DNA of 64,000 nt from positions 655,551-719,550 of the forward strand of contig NZ_CANMFT010000001.1 of the NCBI RefSeq assembly GCF_947497285.1. Reading direction: 5' to 3'. This stretch comes from an uncultured Aliiroseovarius sp. (lineage in GTDB: Bacteria > Pseudomonadota > Alphaproteobacteria > Rhodobacterales > Rhodobacteraceae). Position numbers and translations under genes: made by a program. Shown here in pieces: positions 8,015 to 16,986 of the stretch. Within the stretch, counting starts at the first letter, position 1, and each line of letters begins with the position of its first letter. Under the pieces are notes generated by a model. The model was not told where the DNA came from. It did not search any database and saw only the letters and a program-made list of their open reading frames with translations.

Positions 8015-9115
8015 ATGGCCCTGATCTCACCCTCACGCCGTTTGCGGCGCACGCCCTTCAGCCCCGGTGTCGAAGCTGCCGGGGTGAAAGGCTATACGGT
8101 TTACAATCACATGCTGCTGCCGACCGTTTTTCGGTCGGTGGAAGAGGATTATCGCCACCTAAAAGACGCCGTGCAGGTCTGGGATGTGGCCTGCGAACGG
8201 CAGGTCGAGCTGCGCGGCCCGGATGCCGCCCGCCTGATCCAGATGCTGACCCCGCGCGACCTGTCAAAGATGCAGGACGGGCAGTGTTTCTATGTGCCTA
8301 TGGTGGATGAAACCGGGGGCTTGCTGAATGACCCTGTGGCGGTGAAGCTGGATGACAACCGGTTCTGGATCTCGATTGCCGACAGTGATCTGCTGTTTTG
8401 GGTCAAGGGGCTGGCCTATGGGTTTCGGCTGGATGTGCTGGTGGATGAACCCGACGTCTCGCCTTTGGCTATTCAGGGGCCGAAGTCCGACGATCTGGCG
8501 GCGGCTGTCTTTGGCGACGCGGTGCGTGATATCCGGTTCTTCCGCTACAAGCGGCTGGCGTTCCAAGGTCGCAGCCTTGTGGTGGCGCGCTCGGGCTATT
8601 CCAAGCAGGGCGGGTTCGAGATCTACGTCGAAGGCGCTGACATCGCCATGCCGCTGTGGAACGCGCTGATGGAGGCGGGCAAAAGCATGGATGTGCATGC
8701 CGGCTGCCCTAATGGGATCGAACGGGTCGAGGGCGGGCTTTTAAGCTATGGTAACGACATGACCCGCGAAAATACCCCGCACGAGGCCGGGCTTGGGCGC
8801 TTTTGTTCGACCCAAAGCGCGCTGGGTTGTGTTGGGCGCGATGCACTTTTGCGCGTGGCCAAGGAAGGCCCGGTGCAACAAATACGCGCGATCGAGATTT
8901 TGGGTGGCGTGCCCCCCTGTGATCGGGCGTGGCCCCTGATGGATGGGGATAAGCAGGTGGGGCAGGTGACTTCGGCCGCGAACTCGCCTGATTTCAACAC
9001 CGGTGTCGCCATAGGTATGGTGCGTATGACCCATTGGGATACGGGCACCGAACTGGATGTGATGACGCCTGACGGGCCGCGTGCCGCGACCGTCTATGAC
9101 ACTTTCTGGATATAG
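8015..9115 (+). CDS. dmdA: DMSP demethylase (tetrahydrofolate-dependent)
   Basis: A 366-residue GcvT-fold aminomethyltransferase-like enzyme matching roseobacter DmdA throughout, including the N-terminal SRRLRRTPFSPGVEAAGVKG and YTVYNHMLLPTVF. DmdA removes a methyl group from dimethylsulfoniopropionate to tetrahydrofolate, giving methylmercaptopropionate, the first step of the demethylation route in the cytosol. The GcvT core covers most of the chain, with conserved VWDVACERQVELRGPDA and a C-terminal beta-barrel region. It is followed ten bases later by acuI, as in Ruegeria, so the pair probably shares one transcript, possibly with DUF2182-DUF1326 upstream. Plain glycine-cleavage T-protein is unlikely given the DmdA-specific N-terminus. 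Confidence 0.93.
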   Translation: MALISPSRRLRRTPFSPGVEAAGVKGYTVYNHMLLPTVFRSVEEDYRHLKDAVQVWDVACERQVELRGPDAARLIQMLTPRDLSKMQDGQCFYVPMVDETGGLLNDPVAVKLDDNRFWISIADSDLLFWVKGLAYGFRLDVLVDEPDVSPLAIQGPKSDDLAAAVFGDAVRDIRFFRYKRLAFQGRSLVVARSGYSKQGGFEIYVEGADIAMPLWNALMEAGKSMDVHAGCPNGIERVEGGLLSYGNDMTRENTPHEAGLGRFCSTQSALGCVGRDALLRVAKEGPVQQIRAIEILGGVPPCDRAWPLMDGDKQVGQVTSAANSPDFNTGVAIGMVRMTHWDTGTELDVMTPDGPRAATVYDTFWI

Positions 9116-9125
9116 GGAAACAACG

Positions 9126-10118
9126 ATGTTTAAAGCACTTGTGATGGAGCAGAATGACGACGGGCTGGCCTCGGCAGAGATCAAGGAACTCAGCGAGGAT
9201 CAACTGCCCGAAGGCAACGTGACCGTCGCCGTCGAATACTCGACCGTGAACTATAAGGATGGGCTGTGCATGTCGCCCAAGGGCGGCGGGCTGGTGCGCA
9301 ATTATCCCCATGTGCCGGGGATCGACTATGCGGGCACCGTCGAGACCTCAGATGACGACCGCTACAAGCCCGGCGACAAAGTTGTCCTAACCGGCTGGCG
9401 TGTGGGCGAGGTGTCGTGGGGCGGGTATGCTCAGAAGGCCCGGATCGCGGCAGACAAGCTGGTGCCGTTGCCCAAGGGGCTGGACACGCGCCAAGCGATG
9501 GCCGTGGGCACGGCGGGGTTCACGGCGATGCTGGCCGTGATGGCGCTGGAAGATCACGGGTTGAAACCGGGGCAGGGACCGGTGCTGGTCACCGGGGCTG
9601 CTGGTGGCGTCGGCTCGGTTGCAACCGCCATTCTGGCCAATCTGGGTTACGAGGTCGCCGCCGTCACCGGGCGCCCCGATCAGGCGGACTATCTGAAAGG
9701 CCTTGGTGCCACCACTATCGTGCCGCGCGAAGAGCTGAACGAGACCGTCAAGCGCCCGCTTGAGGCCGAGACTTGGGCTGGTTGCGTGGATGCCGTGGGC
9801 GGCGACATGCTGGCGCGCGTCTTGGGTCAGATGAAATACGGGGCGAGCGTGTCGGCGGTTGGTCTGGCCGGTGGCGCTGGGCTGCCTGCCACCGTCATCC
9901 CGTTCCTGTTGCGTGGTGTGAACCTGCTAGGCATCGACAGTGTGATGCAGCCTTACGAGAACCGCTTGCGCGCCTGGACACGGATTGCGAGTGATCTGCC
10001 GATGGACAAGCTTGAAGCGATGGTCCAACCCGCAACGCTGGCGGACCTGCCGGGCCTTGGCGCGGATATCCTGAAAGGTCAGGTCAAGGGGCGCGTGGTT
10101 GTCGATGTGAACGGCTGA
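9126..10118 (+). CDS. acuI: Acryloyl-CoA reductase (NADPH)
   Basis: A 330-residue member of the MDR/YhdH quinone-oxidoreductase family. AcuI reduces toxic acryloyl-CoA to propionyl-CoA with NADPH, protecting cells that catabolise DMSP or acrylate. Visible features are the family start MFKALVMEQ, the substrate-side YKDGLCMSPKGG, the PGIDYAGTV motif and the Rossmann loop VLVTGAAGGVGSVA near residue 158. There is no zinc-binding cysteine/histidine set, as expected for this group. The position directly after dmdA supports AcuI over generic YhdH. I used ATG 9126; the upstream in-frame residues belong to the dmdA overlap. Confidence 0.93.
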   Translation: MFKALVMEQNDDGLASAEIKELSEDQLPEGNVTVAVEYSTVNYKDGLCMSPKGGGLVRNYPHVPGIDYAGTVETSDDDRYKPGDKVVLTGWRVGEVSWGGYAQKARIAADKLVPLPKGLDTRQAMAVGTAGFTAMLAVMALEDHGLKPGQGPVLVTGAAGGVGSVATAILANLGYEVAAVTGRPDQADYLKGLGATTIVPREELNETVKRPLEAETWAGCVDAVGGDMLARVLGQMKYGASVSAVGLAGGAGLPATVIPFLLRGVNLLGIDSVMQPYENRLRAWTRIASDLPMDKLEAMVQPATLADLPGLGADILKGQVKGRVVVDVNG

Positions 10119-10128
10119 CGGCTGTTGT

Positions 10129-10166
10129 GACCACCCGCCATGTGCCTCTGCATGAGGCGGTTGGTC
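10129..10166 (+). terminator. Hairpin after acuI
   Basis: GACCACCCGCC (10129-10139) pairs with GGCGGTTGGTC (10156-10166), ten of eleven positions, eleven bases after the acuI stop. No U-run follows, so it could be an RNA-stabilising hairpin instead of a true terminator. Confidence 0.4.
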
Positions 10167-10294
10167 GCGGTGCGAAATGACGCATTCTTTTCTTGGAATG
10201 TAAGGCCTAGGTCATGAGGCGAGGTGCACAGCCTCGCCCGCTCCGTGTCTGTTCGACGCCGGGCCGGGTTCACCCGTTTTCAAGGATAGATCAC

Positions 10295-10744
10295 ATGACC
10301 AAATTCTCGATCAAAACCACCCTGACCGCCGCCGCCCTTGGGCTGGCAGCGTTTGCTGGCACGGCCCATGCCGATGAAGCGGACACGCTTGTCACGATCC
10401 TGACCGCGCCCGAAGCCCAGACCCAGATGATGGCCATGGTGCTGACCATGAAATCTGCCGAACAAGGGGCCATGCCTCATGTGATGTTGTGCGGTCCCGC
10501 TGCTGATCTGGCGCTGAAAGACGCACCCGAAAGCGCGACCGCCCCGCAAAAGCCGCTTGGCGTTGGCCCCCAGCAATTGATGCAAAAGATCATGGGCCTG
10601 CCCGGCGCCAAGGTTGAGGTTTGCGCGATCTATCTGCCCAACAAAGGCGCTGGGCCCGAGGTGCTGCTTGACGGTGTCACCGTCGCTGCGCCCGACGCCA
10701 TGGCTGCCGCGATGCTGGACGCTGACGCGCGGATGAGCTTCTAG
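10295..10744 (+). CDS. Exported DsrE/DsrF-like protein
   Basis: A 149-residue protein with a clear signal peptide (about residues 1-26: a short basic start, then TAAALGLAAFAGTAHA, cleaved after AHA). The mature part resembles DsrE/DsrF-like small sulfur-relay folds: a strand with VTILTAPEAQTQ, a helix MMAMVLTMKSAEQ and HVMLCGPAADLAL, and a second cysteine in VEVCAIYLP. Two cysteines, one in each half, could be redox active in the periplasm, but this is inference. Start is ATG 10295 with AAGGAT upstream. It is a single gene, ended by the strong hairpin at 10831. Confidence 0.7.
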   Translation: MTKFSIKTTLTAAALGLAAFAGTAHADEADTLVTILTAPEAQTQMMAMVLTMKSAEQGAMPHVMLCGPAADLALKDAPESATAPQKPLGVGPQQLMQKIMGLPGAKVEVCAIYLPNKGAGPEVLLDGVTVAAPDAMAAAMLDADARMSF

Positions 10745-10830
10745 ACCCAGAACGCCCGTCGCCTTGACCGCGTGTCTGGCGGGGTAAGACAGGCCAAAAG
10801 GTCAAGCTTATCGGGCACAACAAAGAAACA

Positions 10831-10860
10831 GCGCCCGCGGGATCTTCCGCGGGCGCCTTT
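10831..10860. terminator. Bidirectional intrinsic terminator
   Basis: A perfect ten-base stem GCGCCCGCGG (10831-10840) / CCGCGGGCGC (10847-10856) with loop GATCTT and a short T-tract, between the convergent DsrE-like and hsp20 genes. The opposite side is also T-rich when read on the minus strand, so it can serve both genes. Confidence 0.85.
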
Positions 10861-10898
10861 GGTTGCGCGCTGGCCCTCTTGGAGTGGCCAGTGCCCCG

Positions 10899-11381
10899 TC
10901 AACCTTGCTTGACTTCAACCTTCTTGGTTTTTTGCTGCTCTTTGGCGGGCTTCGGAATGGTCACGGTCAAAACGCCGTTTGCGACGCCTGCCTGCACCGT
11001 TTCAGGATCAATCTCGAAAGGCAGGCGAGTCATCCGCTGGAATGCACCAGAACTTCGTTCGATCCGATGAAATGTCCGACCGTCTTTCTCGGTCGTCTCA
11101 TCTTTCTCGGACTTTTTCTCGCCCCTGATCGAAATCTTGTCGCCCGTGATCTCGACATCGACATCTTTCATTTCGACGCCCGGTAACTCTGCAGTGATGC
11201 AGATTTCCTTGTCGGTTTCGCTGACATTTGTGCGCAAAGAGAACCCGGACACGCGGGCTGGGAACCCCTTGTCGAAATCCTCAAACAGCGTATCCACCTG
11301 CTTGCGTAAGGCATGAAACGGGCTGTCCTCGTCTTCGCCCCAGTCGCCCCACATCTTCGGAAGCCATTCACGTTGTGACAT
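10899..11381 (-). CDS. Small heat shock protein, Hsp20 family
   Basis: A 160-residue alpha-crystallin-type chaperone that holds unfolding proteins in the cytosol. The alpha-crystallin domain spans about residues 50-145, with the typical ITAELPGVEMKDVDVEITGDKISIRGEKK segment (read in parts) and the closing ANGVLTVTIPK motif; a short basic tail follows. An N-terminal region of about 45 residues (WGDWGEDEDSPFHALRKQVD) supports oligomer formation. Expressed alone on the minus strand and divergent from the universal stress protein and BCCT transporter genes, so the 400-bp spacer may carry a stress-responsive promoter. Confidence 0.95.
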   Translation of the reverse strand: MSQREWLPKMWGDWGEDEDSPFHALRKQVDTLFEDFDKGFPARVSGFSLRTNVSETDKEICITAELPGVEMKDVDVEITGDKISIRGEKKSEKDETTEKDGRTFHRIERSSGAFQRMTRLPFEIDPETVQAGVANGVLTVTIPKPAKEQQKTKKVEVKQG

Positions 11382-11448
11382 TGTTTCCTCCTTTCAGGTT
11401 AATCTTCAGACAATGCAATTATTGTATATCAATTCGCCTGAAATCGCC

Positions 11449-11462
11449 TTGATCTGCGTCAG
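11449..11462 (+). promoter_or_regulatory. Possible FNR/CRP-type box
   Basis: TTGATCTGCGTCAG matches the TTGAT-N4-(A/G)TCAA consensus of FnrL-type sites in nine of ten key positions. It sits in the 410-bp divergent spacer between hsp20 and the universal stress gene. FNR control of universal stress proteins is common, but the match is imperfect and no other strong element was seen in this spacer. Confidence 0.4.
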
Positions 11463-11791
11463 ACCTACGCGCTCCGGCTGCAGGTCTGGTGTCGCCCAAG
11501 CGATCTGACAAGGTCGCAGGCGCGACGCGCCGCAACCCTGCGCTGGGAAATCCGAAAAGCCACCTGTCCGGCCAGAGTCCCGAAGGTTTTGGGTCGGTGT
11601 CAGAGATGTCCGGAAGGGGGCTGTTTGCGAGTTCGAAGCTTTTCGGTGTAGCGTGGCCCTGCGAACCGGTTCGTGAAAACCTCGTTGTGGCCCCGACTTC
11701 GGGGTCATCAAAGTTCGTTGCCCTTGGCCGGGGGGGAACTGACGCCCATGGATTGGGGCACACCCCAACCAAAGAAAAAAGGGAGGGACAT

Positions 11792-12205
11792 GTGTTTAAT
11801 CGGATCATGGTTCCCGTCGATCTTGCCCATGCGGACAAGCTTGAAAAATCCTTGACCTGTGCGGCGAAGCTTGCCGCGCAATATGGGATCGAAGTGTGTT
11901 ACGTCGGCGTAACCGCCGAAACGCCTTCGCCTCTTGGGCACAATCCCAAAGAATACGATGAAAAACTTGCGGCATTCGCTGCAGAGCAAAGCGCAAAACG
12001 CGGCCACGCCGCAGTGCATAAATCCATGCTGAGCCACGATGTCGTGACAGATGTCGATGATGCCTTGATCGAGGCGGTCAAAGAAACGGGCGCGGATCTT
12101 GTGGTCATGGCGACCCATGCACCGGGCTTGTTGGATGTCATTTGGCCATCCAACGGCACCAAGCTTGCCGCACACACCAAGGCATCGGTGTTTCTGGTCC
12201 GCTGA
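11792..12205 (+). CDS. Universal stress protein UspA family
   Basis: A 137-residue single-domain UspA protein. The fold runs from FNRIMVPVDLAHADK to the C-terminal AHTKASVFLVR, with VVMATHAPG near residue 105 corresponding to the conserved last helix-strand region. The canonical G-x2-G-x9-G-S/T ATP loop is replaced by a looser sequence (APGLLDVIWPSNGTKLAAH), so ATP binding is uncertain. I chose GTG 11792, preceded by GGGAGGGAC; a long in-frame upstream extension has no sign of coding. It is followed by a BCCT transporter 47 bp later and is probably co-transcribed with it; the product may modulate transport under stress. Confidence 0.88.
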   Translation: MFNRIMVPVDLAHADKLEKSLTCAAKLAAQYGIEVCYVGVTAETPSPLGHNPKEYDEKLAAFAAEQSAKRGHAAVHKSMLSHDVVTDVDDALIEAVKETGADLVVMATHAPGLLDVIWPSNGTKLAAHTKASVFLVR

Positions 12206-12252
12206 ACGCGATGCGATCAGAAACATGTCAGAAATGAATATAGGAGGCCGTG

Positions 12253-13887
12253 ATGGCTGAATCCAGCGAACCACAAGGCATACCCGAGCCCGAAGGGGCG
12301 TATGACATCATCGATACCGATTACGAAATTGGTCAGGACAATATCCAAACGCAAATGGGCCCGTTCGGGCTTGATATTCACAACCCGGTCTTTCTGATCT
12401 CGGGTCTGTCAATCGTCGCATTCGTTTTCTATGCGCTTGCCTTGCCGGAACAGGCAGAAGCGATCTTTGGCGCGATGCGACCGTGGCTCACGTCGAATTT
12501 CGATTGGTTCTTCTTCAGTGCCGGCAACTTCTTTGTGCTTTTCTGCCTGTTTCTGATCGTAAGCCCGTGGGGCGGCGTGCGATTGGGCGGAGAGGACGCG
12601 ACACCCGACTATGGCTATGCTGGCTGGTTTGCCATGCTGTTTGCCGCAGGCATGGGCATCGGGCTGATGTTCTATGGCGTTTCCGAACCGATGAGCCATT
12701 TCTCTTCCTCACTTGGCGGGACGGCAAGTGAAGGCGGTGCGCGCACCGACTGGGCGCCCTTGGGGGCGGCTGCGGGCGATCAAGAGGCCGCAATCAAGCT
12801 GGGCATGGCCGCAACGATCTATCACTGGGGGCTACACCCTTGGGCGATGTATGCTGTTGTCGCGCTCGCTCTGGCGCTGTTTTCCTATAACAAAGGGCTG
12901 CCGCTTACCATTCGCTCGGCGTTCTACCCGATCTTCGGGGAGCGGGTCTGGGGCTGGACCGGCCATGTCATCGACACGCTTGCCGTGTTTGCCACGTTGT
13001 TCGGTCTGGCCACATCGCTTGGCTATGGCGCGACACAGGCGAATGCTGGTTTGAACGAGCTGTTCGGCGTGCCCATCGGCACCACAACGCAAGTCATCTT
13101 GATCACGTTGATCACCGCGGTAGCCCTTGTGTCGGTCGTCCGCGGCTTGGATGGCGGGGTCAAGGTGCTGTCAGAACTGAATATGGGGCTGGCCTTTTTG
13201 CTTCTGTTCTTCGTTCTTCTGGTTGGACCGACCGTCGCGATCCTGACCCTGTTTTGGGATTCAATCGTCAGCTATTTCGCGAACATCGTTCCGTTGTCCC
13301 AACCCTTCGGACGCGAGGACGCGAATTATTCGCAAGGCTGGACCGCGTTCTATTGGGCGTGGTGGATTTCCTGGTCACCCTTCGTCGGCATGTTTATCGC
13401 CCGCGTTTCGCGTGGCCGCACGGTGCGTGAATTCATCATCTGCGTGCTTCTGATCCCGACTTTTGTCTGTGTTCTGTGGATGGCCGTCTTTGGTGGCACC
13501 GCGATCACCCAATTCGTTCAGGACGGGTATCAGGCTGTCAACGAAGCCCCGCTGGAACTGAAGCTGTTTGCCATGCTCAAAGAGCTTCCCTTTGCACAGA
13601 TCACCAGCTTCATCGGCATCGTGCTTGTCGTCGTGTTCTTCGTGACCTCGTCGGATTCCGGATCGCTGGTGATTGATACGATCACAGCCGGCGGCAAAGT
13701 TGACGCCCCGGTCCCGCAGCGTGTCTTCTGGTGCATCTTCGAAGGTGCTGTGGCGATTGCATTGCTGATCGGTGGGGGGCTTGGATCCTTGCAGGCGATG
13801 GTGATTTCGACGGGTTTGCCCTTCACACTCGTGCTGTTGCTGATGTGCTGGTCAATCCTGCGCGGGCTGATGGCCGAGAAACGCTAA
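12253..13887 (+). CDS. BCCT-family betaine/choline-type transporter
   Basis: A 544-residue secondary transporter of the betaine-choline-carnitine family, taking up quaternary ammonium or sulfonium osmolytes. Twelve membrane segments are expected and visible. The glycine stretch GMGIGLMFYGVSEPM (about residues 135-150) and the tryptophan-rich substrate region YWAWWISWSPFVGMFIARVSRG are intact. ATG 12253 follows AGGAGG; a GTG just before is in frame. Substrate cannot be read reliably: glycine betaine, choline and DMSP are all possible, and DMSP uptake would suit the dmdA-acuI genes 2 kb upstream. The preceding universal stress gene is probably in the same transcript. Confidence 0.93.
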   Translation: MAESSEPQGIPEPEGAYDIIDTDYEIGQDNIQTQMGPFGLDIHNPVFLISGLSIVAFVFYALALPEQAEAIFGAMRPWLTSNFDWFFFSAGNFFVLFCLFLIVSPWGGVRLGGEDATPDYGYAGWFAMLFAAGMGIGLMFYGVSEPMSHFSSSLGGTASEGGARTDWAPLGAAAGDQEAAIKLGMAATIYHWGLHPWAMYAVVALALALFSYNKGLPLTIRSAFYPIFGERVWGWTGHVIDTLAVFATLFGLATSLGYGATQANAGLNELFGVPIGTTTQVILITLITAVALVSVVRGLDGGVKVLSELNMGLAFLLLFFVLLVGPTVAILTLFWDSIVSYFANIVPLSQPFGREDANYSQGWTAFYWAWWISWSPFVGMFIARVSRGRTVREFIICVLLIPTFVCVLWMAVFGGTAITQFVQDGYQAVNEAPLELKLFAMLKELPFAQITSFIGIVLVVVFFVTSSDSGSLVIDTITAGGKVDAPVPQRVFWCIFEGAVAIALLIGGGLGSLQAMVISTGLPFTLVLLLMCWSILRGLMAEKR

Positions 13888-13904
13888 CCACCTAAGATCA
13901 AACG

Positions 13905-13939
13905 AAAGCCCCGCCGGATCGCTCTGGTGGGGCTTTTTT
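13905..13939 (+). terminator. Intrinsic terminator after BCCT gene
   Basis: AAAGCCCCGCC (13905-13915) pairs with GGTGGGGCTTT (13926-13936), followed by a T-run. It closes the usp-BCCT transcript 18 bases after the stop codon. Confidence 0.88.
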
Positions 13940-14065
13940 CTTGACCAGGGCAAAGGTGACCCCTAGCGATGGGGCTGCTTTTCGATGTGGTCCGCGCGCG
14001 GGTTACGTCAACCGTCGCCGCGCCCTTGCGAGGGGCGGGCGTTTCAAATTGCAAGGAGCTTTGGC

Positions 14066-15292
14066 GTGGCCGAACTTGATATCAACTGGGTGCGGGCGCA
14101 GTTTCCCGCCTTTGCCGAGCCAAGCCTGCAGGGGCAGGCGTTCTTTGAAAACGCGGGCGGGTCATATACATGCAAGCCCGTAATTGACCGGCTGACCCGC
14201 TTTTACCATCAACGCAAGGTGCAGCCCTATGGGCCGTATGAAGCGTCGCGGCTGGCAGGCGAGGAAATGGACGAGGCCCGCAGCAAGCTGGCCGCCATGT
14301 TGGGCGTGGCCACGGATGAGTTGAGCTTTGGCCCCTCGACCACCCAGAACACCTATGTTCTGGCACAGGCCTTCCAGCAGCACCTCGCGCCCGGCGATGC
14401 CATCATTGTCACCAATCAGGACCACGAGGCCAACACAGGCCCATGGCGGCGACTGGCCGACGAAGGGGTCGAGGTGCGCGAATGGCAGCTTGACGCCGAA
14501 ACAGGCCAGTTGTCCCTTGCCGATCTTGCCGACCTGCTGAGCGACGCCAAGGTCAAGCTGGTCTGCTTTCCCCATTGTTCCAACGTGGTCGGAGAGATCA
14601 ATGACGTCGCCACCATCTGCGCCATGGCAAAGGCCGCAGGGGCCTATAGCTGCGTCGACGGCGTCAGTTATGTCCCACATGGGTTTGTTAACGTGGACAC
14701 GCTGGGCGCGGATATCTATCTGTTCTCAGCCTACAAGACCTATGGGCCGCATCAGGGGCTGATGGTCATCCGCCGCGCCTTGGGGGAGGTGCTGCCCAAT
14801 CAGGGGCATTTCTTCAATGCGGGCGCGCTTTACAAGCGGTTCACCCCTGCCGGACCTGACCATGCGCAAATCGCGGCCTCGGCCGGCATGGCAGATTATG
14901 TCGACGCTCTGGCCGACCATCACGGGCTAAGCGGGGACACGGCCGGGCGAACCGCCGGGGTCCATGATCTGCAACGCGCGCACGAGGTGAGACTGTTGCA
15001 GCCCCTTCTGGACTATCTGTCTTCGAAAAACTCGGTGCGCGTGTTGGGGCCGTCACAGGCGGAAAACCGCGCGCCGACGGTTGCAATGGCAGCGCAGGTG
15101 CCGGGCCTTGTGCTGGCACAGAAACTCGCGGCCCATGGCATCATGGCCGGCGGCGGAGATTTCTATGCTGAACGCGCGTTGCGCGCGCAAGGGGTCGATC
15201 CTGCAAACGGCGTGCTGCGGGTAAGCTTCACGCATTACACGACAGAGGCGGAAGTGACGAAACTGATCACTGCGCTGGATCAGGTGCTTTAA
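14066..15292 (+). CDS. Class V PLP enzyme, cysteine desulfurase-like
   Basis: A 408-residue fold-type I PLP enzyme of the class V/cysteine desulfurase superfamily. Asp198 (in CVDGVSYVPHG) would hold the pyridine nitrogen and Lys224 (in FSAYKTYGPHQG) forms the Schiff base; NQDHEAN near 117-123 matches the substrate-side segment. The catalytic Cys loop of true NifS/IscS proteins is not seen, so it may be a CsdA-like or isopenicillin-epimerase-like enzyme acting on another amine. GTG 14066 is used, preceded by AAGGAG. It lies alone between a terminator and a 338-bp spacer. Reaction not assignable from sequence. Confidence 0.88.
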   Translation: MAELDINWVRAQFPAFAEPSLQGQAFFENAGGSYTCKPVIDRLTRFYHQRKVQPYGPYEASRLAGEEMDEARSKLAAMLGVATDELSFGPSTTQNTYVLAQAFQQHLAPGDAIIVTNQDHEANTGPWRRLADEGVEVREWQLDAETGQLSLADLADLLSDAKVKLVCFPHCSNVVGEINDVATICAMAKAAGAYSCVDGVSYVPHGFVNVDTLGADIYLFSAYKTYGPHQGLMVIRRALGEVLPNQGHFFNAGALYKRFTPAGPDHAQIAASAGMADYVDALADHHGLSGDTAGRTAGVHDLQRAHEVRLLQPLLDYLSSKNSVRVLGPSQAENRAPTVAMAAQVPGLVLAQKLAAHGIMAGGGDFYAERALRAQGVDPANGVLRVSFTHYTTEAEVTKLITALDQVL

Positions 15293-15642
15293 GTTAATGG
15301 CTTAAAAACATGAAGTTGGCGGCGCTTTTTGATCTACTTTTTAGGCGCCCCGAAACAGGTGCGACTGGCAATTTATTGCGCCAGATGCTGGCAATCTTCT
15401 GCACGCGCAGGGACCGTTTTGCACCCTATTGCCTGTTGCCCCGCTGGCCCTGCGCGGGCGAATAGCGCGCTTGAAAAGGCCAACATCGCTTGCCTTGAGA
15501 CGGTGCGAAACGCGGTTGCGCGTGTGCCCGCCGCCTTCGCATCCGCAGCACATATGCGCTGCATCTGCATGGCAACCATCTTGCCAGCCCGGCCAACGAG
15601 GGCCTAGCCTTTCCCTGTCAGGGCCAGACCATGGGGGGCGCG
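15293..15642. other. Intergenic region, nothing recognised
   Basis: About 340 bases between the PLP enzyme and cfa. Open frames on both strands run through it, but their composition (Cys-, Arg- and Ala-rich translations) does not look protein-like. No terminator, clear promoter or RNA gene was recognised. Confidence 0.5.
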
Positions 15643-16848
15643 ATGATCCTGAAAAGCACATCGGGGCAGGATGGACTGCCTCGTTATTTCCCAAGCGTTT
15701 TTGACGCCGCGTGTCGGATGAACCGCGGCCGTCTTGATTTCGTTTTGCCCGACGGGCGCCGCTTTCGTGCGGACGGGGCGCATCCGGGCTATGTGGCTGA
15801 ACTGTGCGTGCATGATCCCGACGTCTTTGCGCGCTTGATCCGCGAAGGCGATCTTGGCTTTTGCGACGCCTATATCGACGGTGGCTGGTCCACACCGGAT
15901 TTGCAGGCGTTTCTGGATCTGCTGCAAGATGACAATGACATGCTGTATGACGGCTTTCCCGGCCAGATATTCCTGCGCGCCTATGAACGCATGCGCCATC
16001 TGATGAATTCCAACAGCAAGAAGCGGGCCAAGAAAAACATCAGTTACCACTATGATCTGGGCAATGATTTTTATGCGCTTTGGCTGGATGACACGATGAC
16101 CTATTCCTCGGCCCTGTTCAAAAGCGGACAGGACAGTCTTGAGGCGGCGCAAGCGCAGAAATATGCCTCGATGATCGACCAGATGGGCGTGGGTCCGGGC
16201 GATCATGTGCTGGAAATCGGCTGTGGTTGGGGCGGATTTGCAGAACATGCCGCGCGCCGTGGCATCCGCGTCACGGGTCTGACAATAAGCCAGGAGCAAC
16301 ATGACTTCGCGGTCGAACGCATCCGCAAGGCCGGCCTGTCGGATCTGGTCGACATCAAGATGCAGGACTATCGCGACGAGACGGGACGCTATGACGGGAT
16401 CGCCTCGATCGAGATGTTCGAGGCGGTGGGCGAGAAATACTGGCCGGTCTATTTTGGCACCCTGCGAAAGTGCCTGCGCCCCGGCGCCCAAGCGGTCCTG
16501 CAGATCATCACGATCACGGAAAAGCGGTTCGAGACCTACCGCAAAGGCGTTGATTTCATACAGAAATACATCTTCCCTGGCGGGATGCTTCCGTCAAAGA
16601 CCGCGTTGCGCGCCGAGGTCGAGAAGGCCGGGTTGGCTTTCCGTGATCAGATCACGTTCGGGGAAAGCTATTCGATGACGCTCAGGCGGTGGCACGATGT
16701 CTTCAACGCCCAATGGGCGCGCGTCGCCACGCTGGGGTTTGACGACCGTTTCCGCCGCATGTGGAACTTTTATCTGACCTCCTGCGCGGCGGCGTTTCAT
16801 TCGGGCAATTGCGATGTGGTGCAGGTGACGCTCAAGAACCCGGCCTGA
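15643..16848 (+). CDS. cfa: Cyclopropane-fatty-acyl-phospholipid synthase family
   Basis: About 401 residues. The enzyme transfers a methylene group from S-adenosylmethionine to cis double bonds of membrane phospholipid acyl chains. The N-terminal lipid-binding domain covers residues 1-115; the methyltransferase core has the start NISYHYDLGNDFYALWLDD and the SAM motif VLEIGCGWGGFAEHAA at about 195, and the family motif MFEAVGEKYWPVYF is present. ATG 15643 follows a G-rich stretch; ATG 15631 is an alternative adding four residues. The gene stands before trgA. Related SAM enzymes that modify other lipids exist, so the exact product is inferred from the family. Confidence 0.93.
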   Translation: MILKSTSGQDGLPRYFPSVFDAACRMNRGRLDFVLPDGRRFRADGAHPGYVAELCVHDPDVFARLIREGDLGFCDAYIDGGWSTPDLQAFLDLLQDDNDMLYDGFPGQIFLRAYERMRHLMNSNSKKRAKKNISYHYDLGNDFYALWLDDTMTYSSALFKSGQDSLEAAQAQKYASMIDQMGVGPGDHVLEIGCGWGGFAEHAARRGIRVTGLTISQEQHDFAVERIRKAGLSDLVDIKMQDYRDETGRYDGIASIEMFEAVGEKYWPVYFGTLRKCLRPGAQAVLQIITITEKRFETYRKGVDFIQKYIFPGGMLPSKTALRAEVEKAGLAFRDQITFGESYSMTLRRWHDVFNAQWARVATLGFDDRFRRMWNFYLTSCAAAFHSGNCDVVQVTLKNPA

Positions 16849-16986
16849 CGGGAACGCCGGTCAGACGGCTCATGGAAGCGTGGCGTCAGGACAACATTGC
16901 GCAACTTCGCGCCAAATGCGCCATAAAATGGCCATACCCCCCTGAGAAAAGTGCCTGAAAAAGCGTCGCATGCGCAGGAGAGACCC

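Noticed and set aside
15329..15607. A 92-residue + strand frame in the spacer before cfa
   Set aside because: Cys- and Arg-rich translation, no convincing ribosome site, and a competing frame on the other strand.
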